NCBI GenBank assembly: GCA_002118135.1 | Contig: BDIU01000051.1 | Coordinates: forward strand, 186,001-250,000 | DNA length: 64,000 nucleotides | DNA from: Trebouxia sp. TZW2008 | Taxonomy: Eukaryota > Chlorophyta > Trebouxiophyceae > Trebouxiales > Trebouxiaceae | Direction of reading: 5' to 3' | Notes under the pieces: model-generated | What the model saw: only the letters and a program-made list of their open reading frames with translations | Databases searched by the model: none | What the model was told of the DNA's origin: nothing | Shown here: positions 36,142-48,000 of the stretch, piece after piece | Layout of the letters: every line of letters begins with the position of its first letter | How positions within the stretch are numbered: position 1 is the first letter of the stretch | Position numbers and translations under genes: made by a program

Positions 36142-39100
36142 CTACAATCTACTGAACGTGAAGTCGGGGGCTGCCTCACCAGGAGTGCGCTTAGCAGCAT
36201 CTCGTGCCTGATCAGCAGGGGGTACAAAGGCACCGTACACCCAACTCAGCACCAGGCACATGGGATGTGGGTCCTTGCATTCATGAGCCTTCTTTGATTG
36301 CCCAGCCTCATCAAGCACATGCCCCTGTGCACAAGCAGTTTCAGTATAGCCAACCTCTCAAAGTAATGATTTTCATACAACCTTGAAGATGCATCCCACA
36401 TATACATAAGCGATCATGTTTCTTCACATTCTTTTTGTGTCAAAGATTGATAGCCAATCACAGCGTTCTGACAGCAATGGTACCTCTGAGTTCAGCCAAT
36501 TTGAGACAAGGACACGTTTATGAATAAGCATGCTTTGCTGCAGCATGTGCTTGGTGGAGCACATGTTGTCTCGCATAAATCACATGTTGTCTCGCATAAG
36601 TCACATCAGAACCAGCAGAATGAACTGAGCCAGCAAGCTTTGCGCCCTATCAATCTCGCAGGTGTGCTAGAATGTATATGGACTATTAGCATGTACAGCA
36701 GCAGCAGCAGCAGCCGCCAAGCAGACAATGTCACAGCAAGGCCAGCCAACATCACCAAGACGCTGCCTATAGCTTTGAGTGTAGTACTATTTGTCTGCAA
36801 TGCATGTTGAGACTTTCATGCCACTCATATCTGATCTCAGAGGACTGATGTCCTAACAAGCTCAAGCGGCATCGCAACACTGTATACAACTGGGTAGCCT
36901 GTGCTGCTGAAGACATGCTCAAGCTGTAGCAACTCATGGAGCGTGATTGACTGGCAATGCAGGCTTGTGATGCGTCATCACCTGTAGGTGCTGCCGCCAT
37001 TTGTCACTCACAACTAGCCATGCACGGTCCTCTGATATCATGTAGGGATCCACATCACCAAGATTGGGCTCTTCTGCCTGCAAAGTCAAGAGCACAGGTG
37101 CTGCAGACGCTGTTACTGACGCTGCATACTTGACTACTGCACTAGGCTGCGCATTGGGTCACTTTTGCAGACTGATTGCAAGAACAACTACTGCTATGAT
37201 GGGGCAAGCACTGGACTCTTTGCTAATATCAACAGTGACAGCTGCAGAAGTGCAAGCATTTTCACAGTACAAGTTTGCCTGCGACGTGCAATCACTCAAT
37301 TAATCGATCGATCAATTGAATCAATCGAATGTAATGTCTGGGGCGGGAGCCAGATGTGACTCATTGGACTTCCTGGCTCGAGAGCACAGGTGAGTGTGTC
37401 AAACAATGCATTGGCAGACATTCAGCTAGCATATACGATGTTGAAAGCAAAAGACCGTGCTGAAGAAGCGTGATGGCTCAGGATGGCATGGCTACAGACA
37501 GCCTTAACCTCCTGTCTGATTTGGGGCACAAGCAAAATCAAATAACACTTGCATAGCAAAGGACAGCAAAGGCTGACATGTGCACACCTGTTGCTCAGCA
37601 TCTTGGGGGGTATTGTGATCATTGGCATTGAGCAGAGGCCATGCATTTTCTCAATGAGCCAATCGCAGATCATTGCAACCTCCAAGGTGGGCAGTTTTTC
37701 TAGGCCATTGATATCCAGCTCTCTCTCACAAAACTGCCCTGGAAGCCTCTCAAGCAGAAAGCGCGCAACAGGATCCCACACAGCATTCCACCTGCAGACA
37801 AGCTCATCTGTTTAACGCGCTGTCAAACGAGACTCCAAACATGAGGTGTTGTTTGGACACTGCACAACGTGACTTGACACCATGCAACACGTGCCGCTGT
37901 TAGAGGTGATCACTTTAGCAACTCTTTGAACACACGAGGCAGTGATAGCCAATTCATCAATGATGCCATGGATGCAACCTGTGGCAGTTTCTGTGAGAGT
38001 CAGGCTCAAATGGTGTTCACAATCTTTTGGGCGCATTTGAAAATTTTGCATCCTACAATTCGTGCCGTCTCAGCAGATTGCAGCTCGTTAGGATTTCCAA
38101 GTACAATTCCCACTCACAGGCAACACTGACCCTGAGTTGCACATGCACATGTCATGACTGCTGTGCCAAAGCAGGGTCCAATGACTCACAGGTAGCCATG
38201 CTCGTCCACAGCTTCAACAATGTCGTCAATCAGCCTCAGATAGAAATTTTGCTCCACTTCGAACATCTGGTTTGTGGAGTTGCGACTGTACTGCCTCCCA
38301 TCGTACTTTGTCTGCATGTTATCCTGCAGCTGCCTCTTGTGAGCAGAGACTTTCTCCCAAAGCTTGGACCTACAGACAGTCATGTGCAACAATGCTTGCT
38401 CCTGTGCTGTACAAGCTTGTTTGCAGCTGCACAGCCTGACAGGTAGCAATCTTCCCAGTGTCAGACTCAGGACCCATGCCAAACAATATCCTGATGCAGC
38501 TAGTCAAGAAACATATTGCACAAAGATGCTAAGGCAGTGTCTTGTGCAGGTGTTCCGTGCACAGCAGACTTCAGTCTGTGCTGAAGTGCCACTGCTATGT
38601 CGTACACAGCAGAGTTCAGTCTGTGCTGAAGTGCCGCTGCTATGTCAGGACATGATGAGCCTTGAGATGCCGGCATGCAAAGCCCCATTGCATGATGGCT
38701 TGTTGCAAAGGCAAAATTGCACAAGCCAGCGGCGTTCAATGAAACTCCAAACAGCAGACAGCAGCAGTGGCTACAGACCAAAGCTGGCAGATTACTCTCT
38801 TGGAGTTTGCCAGAATGCGCCAGACGGATAAATGCAAAAGCCTTACATGCGCTGGCGCAGAGCTTGCTGAGCAGGCGTCTCAACATTTTCCCTGGGCAAC
38901 ATCCTACGCAAATTTTCCTCGATGTGCTGCTGCCTTGCATATTGCCTGCAAGTCAAAACTGAGCCAAGCTGATACATGATAAGTGATAAATTACATTGAA
39001 CAACAATAACGCCACGTATGGTAAAGACGTACGATAGCACTGCCCCTTGCTTGGGTCTTCAAGAAAGTGCTTTGACGTCTGTATAAGCCTCAGTCTTTGC

Positions 39101-41108
39101 GGCAGGCAGATCTGCAAAAGCCACAGTGTTTGAAGCAGTATCGTCTCTCACATGATCCGCGTACAAACACATTCAACCGCGCCCAAGCGATGACCAACAG
39201 TATGCAGCAGGAGACAACAATCAAAGCAAAGGGTGTATTACAAAGCCAAATCTGCACACCCAAACAAGTTACAACACTGAACAGGTGCAAATTGAAACGG
39301 TAAGCGGGATCTCTTGTTGACGTTGGCTGAATGCTGAATTCTGTTCTGAGCTGGGAGCTGATGCTGCCGAACACTGTGTGAGTGTTTGAAGCAGGCAGAT
39401 GGGTATTGGAATACATGTTTATGCTGTCAGCACTGTGCAGGAAGCATCAGCATGCTTAACCAGCAAGTCTTGTCATATCGCTAAGTCAAGTAAGTCAACT
39501 AAGTCAATGCAGCACGTACTGGAGATTACCTGAAAGAGTTAGCATCTGAGAACTGCCTGCCCTCTGGCGACCACTGCCAAAGCTTCCAAGTTGACTTCTC
39601 AAGCAGCCAACGAAGACCCTTCTCCAAGGTGTCACTCAGGTTCAGCTCAGCAGCTGCATGAGCATCAAGCCCTGCAAAACCAGCAACATATATCACATTC
39701 AAAGCATGCTTGAGAAGTTGGAGTGGGTATGACACGCAGTCTATGACACATATTTGGTGGTGACTGCTACCAAGCATGTATCACATTTTCTTCGTCAAGG
39801 TCAGGCATGATCAGGTGCTAACATGAATAACATGGGCTCATGCTGGACGGTGCCATAGTGGGATCTATTGTCAGTACAAGCATCAGCATAAAAGACAGTT
39901 GCGTTTGCAGCTGCCTGACCAGGCTGGCTTGTTCTGGATGTCAAATAGGGGCTGCTATCTACAGCCGTGGGCATTGCATGACTGAGCTCCTGTCATGCCA
40001 GCTCAATGTTGTGCAGTTCTGAGCTGATGTGGCAGAAGCTTGCCTGTGCAACAGCCATCGCTGCATGCACATAGTCTACACCTGCGCCTGATTCTTTGCT
40101 AGACTTTGGCTGTTGACTTTAGCAAACAAGCTCTGGCACATGCACCTAATTTGAGGCCAAAGTGTGTGATCACATCGCTCATGAAGTTAAAGGAAAATCC
40201 CAATCAATCAGCAGCCTAAGATTGTGGCTGTTGGCTGCCCTACCAGATCACATTTCACGATTCTGAATGCTTGTTCACTTGTGATGCTGTTGGAGTCTGC
40301 AAGTCTAGGTGAGAATGCACTGTAAGCTAGGCAACAGAGGAGCGCAGCCCCAGCTTATGTCGAAGGGTTCAGCTGCTGCGTTCTGCGCTCAGCTGTCCTG
40401 AATGCTGAGATCAACTATCATTGGGCCCTTGCAGGGCATTAAAATGGCACTCAGGGTTCCAGTAGCAAAGATGGCCAAGCATGCAACACAGGCCATTGCT
40501 GCTCAACACCTCCAGGGCGATTTCCAAGCGCAAGATACATATGGTATATACGTTGCTGTATTTGGCAGATTGATGTTGGTAGGAGTTTGACCTGCACGCT
40601 TCTTGGCCTTGTCAGCAAGCTTGGCTGCTCTGAGCCTGAGGTCACTCAAATCTATGCTGAGTAGCTCCGACCTCTGTTCATCACTCAGGCTTTCCCACCA
40701 GGACTCGACAATTGACTTCCTCTCATGCGGCAGCAGCTGCATGCATTCATTCATTCGTTTGTTCAGTATAACGCTTGCTAGGCAGGCTCTGAAACTCGGC
40801 GATGACGGTATGAACAAGCACAATCATTGGCCGCAGCTGAGCCATGATGTTAGGTTCTACACATACTGTGGTTTACATCAAAGTGTGCGTCGCTCGAGCC
40901 GACATGGCTCTGATTGCTCATATACACCTGTGCAACTGCTTGCAAAGAGCAACGCTGGCAGAACGCAACTTGATTTGCATGGCACAGAAGACAGTAACAT
41001 GTCCCTGCTCACCTGTGGTTGGGAGTTCCTGCACTCCCTAGGCTTCCCTTCTGATTTCTTGTTGCTTTTGTTTTTGTGGCCCGTTTTTCCTTTCTTTGGA
41101 GGGGCCAT
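36142..41108 (-). CDS. Unidentified 333-aa alga/plant-type protein, complete model
   Basis: Function unknown. Eight exons join in phase: 41108-41013, 40736-40592, 39671-39530, 38945-38847, 38369-38190, 37791-37680, 37077-36982, 36273-36142. The N-terminus is Lys-rich (MAPPKKGKTGHKNKSNKK), possibly nuclear or nucleolar. A helical segment follows (LLPHERKSIVESWWESLSDE, then LLSIDLSDLRLRAAKL), vaguely like the 'WxxLxxExRxxLLxID' segment of some uncharacterised plant proteins. Then come STWKLWQWSPEG, a charged helical middle, a DDIVEAVDEHG segment, EEPNLGDVDPYMISEDRAW and a hydrophobic VLSWVYGAFVPP near the end. A divergent copy begins at 61771. It is head-to-head with the P5B ATPase gene. Confidence 0.8.
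36545..36605. repeat. 24-bp tandem duplication
   Basis: CACATGTTGTCTCGCATAA occurs twice, 24 bp apart, inside the last intron of the 333-aa protein gene. Confidence 0.85.
37300..37395. repeat. AATC-tailed short dispersed element, copy 1
   Basis: A run of AATC-like tetramers (AATTAATCGATCGATCAATT) is followed by about 50 bp (GGAGCCAGATGTGACTCATT, then GGACTTCCTGGCTCGAGAGCAC). This matches 45370-45480 in the same orientation at about three bases in four. Both copies lie in introns. The simple-repeat tail and short body suggest a SINE- or MITE-like element. Confidence 0.6.
38545..38645. repeat. 46-bp tandem duplication
   Basis: CAGACTTCAGTCTGTGCTGA, then AGTGCCACTGCTATGTC, is repeated immediately with about two changes, inside an intron of the 333-aa protein gene. 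Confidence 0.9.
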
Positions 41109-42096
41109 ACAGCTGTCAGCATATGCTGAAAGTGCGACAAAAGCAGCAGCAGCTGCAGATGCTGCTGCGATGAGTCCGAATGGCCTGTTTCAAGCAAGCT
41201 TTACTGCTCTGCCCTGATCATAAATCACTTGACAGCAACTGCTATTGCAGACCGTGCATTGCAAGTAGTCAATGGTCCATTGCTTCCTGAGGCAAGCTGA
41301 CAATGCTGTATGCTGACTTTTCCTGCAGCAAGGACAGTACCCTGATTCGGCGCTAAGAGTCGAAGCATGCCATAGCAACGGATGTTTTTACAAGTGTGAA
41401 CGAACGCATGCGCACCACTTCTTGGCGCACAAATTAACCTTTTTCTCAAGCTATCATGAGTGAGTATGAGGAATCAGGCACGTCGCTCTGTACTTTCAGG
41501 CCTGAAGTGTACAGCAAATTGCAAATAACAGAGTAGCCAGTCGAGGCTGCAAGGTTGGAAGAATGCACTAGACCAGGAGTCCAGCCTTTGGCTTGAATCG
41601 AAGCCAAAGAGCTTGCGGTCTGCACGCGGTCTCTGTTTGAAGTGCAAGGTAGCAGGGTGGAATCTTGGATGGTCCCATTCTGGCTTTTCACCGTCCGTCA
41701 ATCAATCAAACAATTGCTTTGATCATTCAATGATCATGACCCTTTTCAGCTTTTTGTTTGGCGAACCGCTGCCGCCGTGAGGGAAACGGCCATTGCTAGG
41801 ATATCATCATATGCACCAGCTATGTGTTGGCTGAAGGTCTTTTCGAATTACGCTTGGTGATGCTCGTCTGACCGCGTCTCGTGGCGTTTACACTGACATT
41901 GGCGACTTCGCCGGCCTGAACTCAGCCCTCCTGATTCAGCGACTGCTGAAGGACTGAACCTGTTCACTGACTGAGATACAGCCGTGTGTTTAACAGCCCG
42001 TTCATGAAAGTTCCCCCAAAGATCAACAGGATCAGTCATTTCAGGCAACGTATCAACAAGGCGAGAAGACCCGACCGATAAAATGGGTCACAAGGC
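41109..42096. promoter_or_regulatory. CpG-rich divergent promoter region (333-aa protein / P5B ATPase)
   Basis: The 990 bp between two divergent start codons has raised CpG (GAACCGCTGCCGCCGTGAGG, GGCGACTTCGCCGGC). The half nearest the 333-aa gene contains a segment (41640-41730: GGACCATCCAAGATTC and TTGATTGATTGACGG on the minus strand). It recurs at the same relative place and orientation upstream of the paralogue at 61.77 kb. Confidence 0.6.
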
Positions 42097-45000
42097 ATGC
42101 AGAAAACTGAATCAACCTCGCAGCCGCCTCGCACATCCGTCAGCGTCCTGCAATCCTCTGCAGTGAGTTGTAAAAACTGTCTCTCAAGTATGCTACTTCT
42201 GTCAGTGACAAGAATGCTACTGACCCTTGACAGATTGACCTTCACAGACTGTGAGTGAGTTCACTGGCTATCAAACCCGGCAATGGAGCCATGCGGCCTT
42301 CGCAGCACTCACGGTCCTCACGGGAGGCCTTGTGCTTATCCTTGTATGGGTGTTGCAAGTCAGCCTGCCTCAAGCTGCAGTTTGCATGCTGAAGCAGTGC
42401 TCGCTAGACAAGGCAGAATATGTCCTTACCAAGGTGAAATTCCAAGTTCCTTACCCCCCTCACCTAATTTGAGATCAGTAGCTACGAAGTTTTGAGCAAA
42501 ACTTGAAACAGTGAACATGGATTTGCCTGAAGCTTGGGTCCCTTGTGCTGCAGCTTTTAAGTGGGCGTCAAGACCTGAACAAAGTTCGAAGCATCCACAT
42601 GCCCAGAAGGTTCCTTGTGCATCAGGTGTGGCAGAACTTGATAGTTGTGCCTTTCTGCCAACTCTGACTTTCCCAGCTGCTGCCCTGCTGTTGCCTGCTG
42701 ACAGCTCTTTTGACCGCATTGCGCTGCCATTGCCAAAGAAGGCTTAGGATCTGCGTCTTCACGTTGTCTCTGTCTTGAAAGGACACATTTACAGCTGACA
42801 CATGCACCTTGCCAATGACACATGCATATGCGTTGCCGCACATGCTGGCGTCAAGCCTTGCTGCAGCTTGAGGGGTGCTTGCCAAGTGTTTAGTCTGTAG
42901 CTTGCTGCTCTGGTCCTGTGCCAAGCCAACGTTGTGAGTTTTGCTGCCCCGCCCTGTAGGATTCTGATGGTCTGGCCTTTGACCCAGACGGCAACACAGC
43001 AAGGGTTTTCCGCCTCAGGCTGACGTTGTACATATACGATACAGCCCATGATACATTTTGCCCTGTCCCATCAATGCCTGCTGGGCTGCCCACACAGATG
43101 CTGCAAGCCAGGAAGGCATTGCAAGCCATCAATGCAGGCAAGTCCTCAAAAAGCCACCATTGTGTAATAATAATAGTAAATGTTTACACTTCCAGCACAT
43201 GTGCTAGCTGTGTGTGGCCCGAGTCCAGTTATGTAATGCGCCCATGTCAATACATCTTCAGCAGCCAGCTAAATATGTGCAGAAGCATTCAGCTCTGAAA
43301 AGGAGACTGTTGGAACAATGGCAAATGCACCTGCATTGTCTGCCTGCAGGTGCAGATTGGTCTATTTTGAACAGCGTTGCCAGCTGGCCTCGGCAGCAGA
43401 GGGCAGCACTGTATGGACATAATGACATGACAGCTGGCAGGCCGAACTTGTTTGTCATGGCCAGCCAGACCCTCACCTACCCACTCTTCTTGATCCAGGT
43501 CTGGTGCCTTTCCAGTATGAAAGCTGATGCAGTAATTTTGCCTTATGACAACTGCTTTGTGTCCCAAGAAACATGGCCTGATGTAGAACTCACCCTGTTC
43601 AAGAGCACCACTGCAATCAGAATTCAGGGCTGGTTCCCAAATGCAGTTTTCAACAACAAAGTTATCCTTATACCGATTGTGCATGTAAGGAGAGATTGCT
43701 GTACTGGTTTCAGGTACCCTGTGTATACAGTAAGATCGAGCCAAATCTGGCAAGTGAGCGCGCCACTTTCTGTTGCTGTGGCGTGTCCTGCATATATGCA
43801 GTGCAAATGAGCTTGACATGACACACACACACCTAGCGCTTGTGCTGTTATCTTATGGTTTCCATTACAATGACGATACATGCAGCATTGCCCTGACATG
43901 CACCCGTGTGCATGCAGTACGTGGAGCTGGCATGGACAGTGTATATACGCTACTACCCCTATGCTGGCGCCTTGTTTGGTATCACAATTGTTTCAGGCTT
44001 CCTTTCAACAGTGGAGCTGTACCGCAAGAGACTGCAGCTGTTCAGGGCAGCAGCTCATCACCAGCTGGTTCCAGTCGTCCAAGCAGGCCATGTCAGGTGC
44101 ACCTGCATTGCCTGACCACAATGCCGTGAACGTCAGGGTCGCTGTAAAACAGCGGCTCTGCAACACAAGAGGCAACTGAAAATTGTAGTGAGTAATTTGC
44201 CAGTCATCACATGACTTTGCAGCTCATTCATGCATGCTGTGTAGGGCTCAAGACCTGGCTGAAAGCGCAATCTCAAATGGCGTCTCAATGCAATCCAGAC
44301 TGTGCCCATGATTGCTGTTTCATCATTTGCGCAATGCCTTTGCATGGGTGTCAAGCAGCATCACAGGCAGAAGCTGCAGTCATACCAGGCATGGTGTCCT
44401 TGCATGTGTTGGCTTGAGATCCATGTTTGGGTACTGAGTGGTGCGTTGCTTGTAGGGCATGACAGAACCTAAAGGCTTGCTTGTCATGTAGGCCGTCGTC
44501 ATCTCACAAGCTGGTGCCAGGCGACATCGTAGTGGTGCTGCGAGGCAAAGCCACCTGTGACATGGTGCTGCTGCAAGGCACTTGCCTCGTTGAGGAATCC
44601 ATGCTCTCAGGGGAGGTAAGGCATGTCATGCTTGGCTAAATAGGGCTTGTGCTAGAATGTACTACTACTGTCATGCACAAGCAGGCATTCACTGAATGCG
44701 TGTATCGTCACTCAAAAATGCTAGATAGCTGAACCAAGCTAAATATGTCCCTGGGAGCTCAGCTACCTGAACTTTGTTTTTGCAAGGATGCCAAGCAATG
44801 TGTTTCTGAAGGCAACTTCAGCCAGGACTTTCCAACACTGGCTTTGCAGGCAGCTCAAGTGCGCAAAACCAGCTACATGCACCGCGAAGAAGAGCACGGT
44901 CAATCAGCGGCCATGTATAGCCTAGAGACACACCACTCCTGCACTGTGCATGCTGGCACATATGTGCAACAGGTACTGTGACTCCTCTTTGTAGCGACTG

Positions 45001-48000
45001 CTTTGTTTCCCATGAAACTTGTGCTTATATCAAATTGTCCTTACTCAGAGGTGCCACTGCAGTCGAAATGCAGTAATTGATTATCAATTGCATTGTCCTC
45101 ACAACATTGTTGTCCTTGTACCAAGTGTCCTAACATTGAGATATCACTGTGCATGGCCAAGTGCTGCTGAGCATGTGACAGGATCTGCACATGTCAGTGG
45201 TGCAAGACATCTGTACTGCACATGAAGCTGCACATCATGATGCAATCCACACCATGTTGCAATCCACACCGTGTGATGCTCAAAGCAAGCTGGCCTGCCG
45301 AGACTCGACTTGGGCCACACACATCTAGCACCTGTGCTAGAGTGTGCAAGCCATTGTTGCTGTGAAGGCTTCAATCAATCAATCAATCAGTCAATCATTC
45401 AATCAACCAATCAATAGACTTTGCAGTCCGGAGTGGGTAGCCAGCTGTGACTGATTGGAGTTTCTGGCCTGAAAGCACTAGTTGATGTTTCCGGCAATCA
45501 AAGGCAGCTGAGCAGAGTTTGCATCAAAGAAAAGGCACATGCCCCGCTGATGCACTCATTTTGCCACTGTCAATTCAGGTCTGGAATGAGGACGGCTTAC
45601 AAGACGAGGTCTTGGCCATGGTGGTACGCACTGGTCTGTACACCACCATGGGGAGTATGCTGCGTCAGGTTATGGCCCTGTCAAATGCTCTGGACTCCAT
45701 GCGTGACCCTTTTGTCGGGGTGAGTTGCTCCACGACGCATTTCTGAAGAGCTTGCACTGAATCACGAAGGCAGGCATGCGCGCTAAATGCGACCTTGACT
45801 CTTGCCAGAAACGCTTGCATTGGATTGAGCGTCAGGTCACAGTTGTCTCTGTTCTCAATGATAAACTTTGAATGCACAATTCAGCATGATGTATAAGGCT
45901 CGTTTGTGCCTTTCATCACATGGGATTTACAGGATCTCTGCTCAAGTTGATATGGCCTTGTACTGATTGTCATGCTCAGCCTGTTGCTACTGACTCAGCC
46001 GTTGGGACCCACATACTTGTTCATGCTGTCAAAAGTTCACTATTTATTCACTGGTGCTATGTGTTGCTGCGCCACAAACTTTGACCCCAAAACACTCAAT
46101 AAGCAAACGAATGAGACTAGTCATTCATCAAAGAGTATTCAGCAAGCAAATGTTGGGTGCCCTGCGCTGCAGGATGTTCTGCGCTACTGTGCTGCAGCCG
46201 CCATTCTGCAATTAGGCATCTTCATGCTGTACGTGGCAACAGCTTCATGTCACGCTCACAGCCCAGCAAGCATTGTCAACCATGTTGGGAACTTTCTGGT
46301 TGCGACAGTGCCCACAGGCATACCCACCATGCTCAATTTCTCCCTTTTCCGATGTGTGGTCAAGTTGAGGCGCCATCGGATTGAAGTGCTGCAGCCCAGT
46401 AGGATCAAAACTGCAGCTGCAGTGGAAGTGGCTGTGTTTGACAAGACTGGGACTCTGACTGGAGGCCTGGTGAGAGCCACGCTACTGAACGTGTGGCGTG
46501 AACATGCATGACCTGTTCTGCATACCAAAGTGTTGCATACTCTGTTGTCACAAATGCTTCTCGACCGTGTCCCTAACTCATAGGTGCTCATTGGCCGCCT
46601 TCTTCTCTCTAAAGCTATTTCTTGCGTGTATGTATGCACAGCACTGGGGCAACAGATGGCTTGATGCATCTTGAAAACTGATGTGCAGGCACAGAAGTCG
46701 AGCATTCAAGCCTTTGTTTGTGTTGACTGCAGCCTGAGCTGCATGGATTTGTGCCTGTGTTACGTGGCACTGTTTTTGGGGAATTGCAGCGCTCTGCCAC
46801 AAGCTGGCCAAATGGCCTGAGGCAATGTATTGCAGTCTGCAACAGCCTCAACCTTGTCAACAAGCATCGTTTGGCTGGGGAGAATGCTGACTATGAAGCT
46901 TTCCGGTCCTGTGAAGCCCGCTTTATGGTGAACGACATGACACTCATTCATCTGCTGTTGTTGTGACATGATGTTGCCTTGATGTCTGCTTTCTAGCTGA
47001 GCATATATGTATGTATCCTTGAAGATGCAACCATGTGTTTCAGAGAAGTTGCCACCGGATGAATGCATGACAATGGCCAAGAGCGTCTTTCTCTGTCAAC
47101 ACTCACAGCCCACCAGCTTGCCATGGATGGAGATGTAAGGCACGTGAGACCACTGCTAGCAAGTACTTTGAATGAATGCAATCACAGAGCAAAAGTGCGC
47201 CAGGATGCAGCATTTTTTGCTGATTGCCTGGCTGCCTCAGCAAAATGATCACAAACTACCCCACATGAACGCTGCCATTGGGAGCTCTTACTTTATTACC
47301 AACTTGATGTATCAAGGATGTCATGATGCAGGAGCGCAACTTGGTCTCACTGCCACTGAAGCGCAATCACCACAAGTCTTCCCACATGACCACGCTAAAC
47401 ATCCTGAAGCGCTTTGAGTTCACGCCTAACCTGCTCAGATCTGGAGTCCTTGTTGCTGACTCCTCTGACAAGGTGAAGGAGGCAGTTTACTTTGCAAGGG
47501 GCGCCCCCACCTCCATAGAGGAGCTTGTTGGGCAAAGTAGGATCCCTGCAAATTTTCAGCAGGTACCCTTACATGTCCCTATGGTAGGCCTGATATTCAG
47601 ATGAAATTGTCAAACGCTGTGTCTGAGACACATTCTCAAGCAGTTGTACCGGCTGACTGCTGCATGTTGTAACAAGTCTCAAACTTGCTCTTCTTCTTGC
47701 CAAGAGGCATGATTGCATCCTGCATTGCCAGATAGATGAACATTGGCGCCATGTGCAAAATAAGTTGCTGGCAAATACATTGTGTGCACAGGCAAACTTT
47801 GATGCGTGGTGCCTGGTCAGTCAAAGAATCTATAGCTTATGTGCTGTGTATGCAAGTTTTGGAGAACGGAGCGCAATGCTGTTTCATTCCAGGAATGCCA
47901 CACTCACCTTGCTTGGCTGTTGCGCAGCTTGCTGCGACGCCTTAGCCATGTGAGCTTTTTGCCATCTGCTGCAGATGACTAGCTTTTCCTGATGGGCATG

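Noticed and set aside
40603..41217. 204-codon plus-strand frame
   Set aside because: Antisense to exons 1-2 of the 333-aa protein, whose phases and paralogue confirm the minus strand.
43289..43828. 179-codon minus-strand frame
   Set aside because: Antisense to an ATPase exon that carries the LYGHNDM motif.
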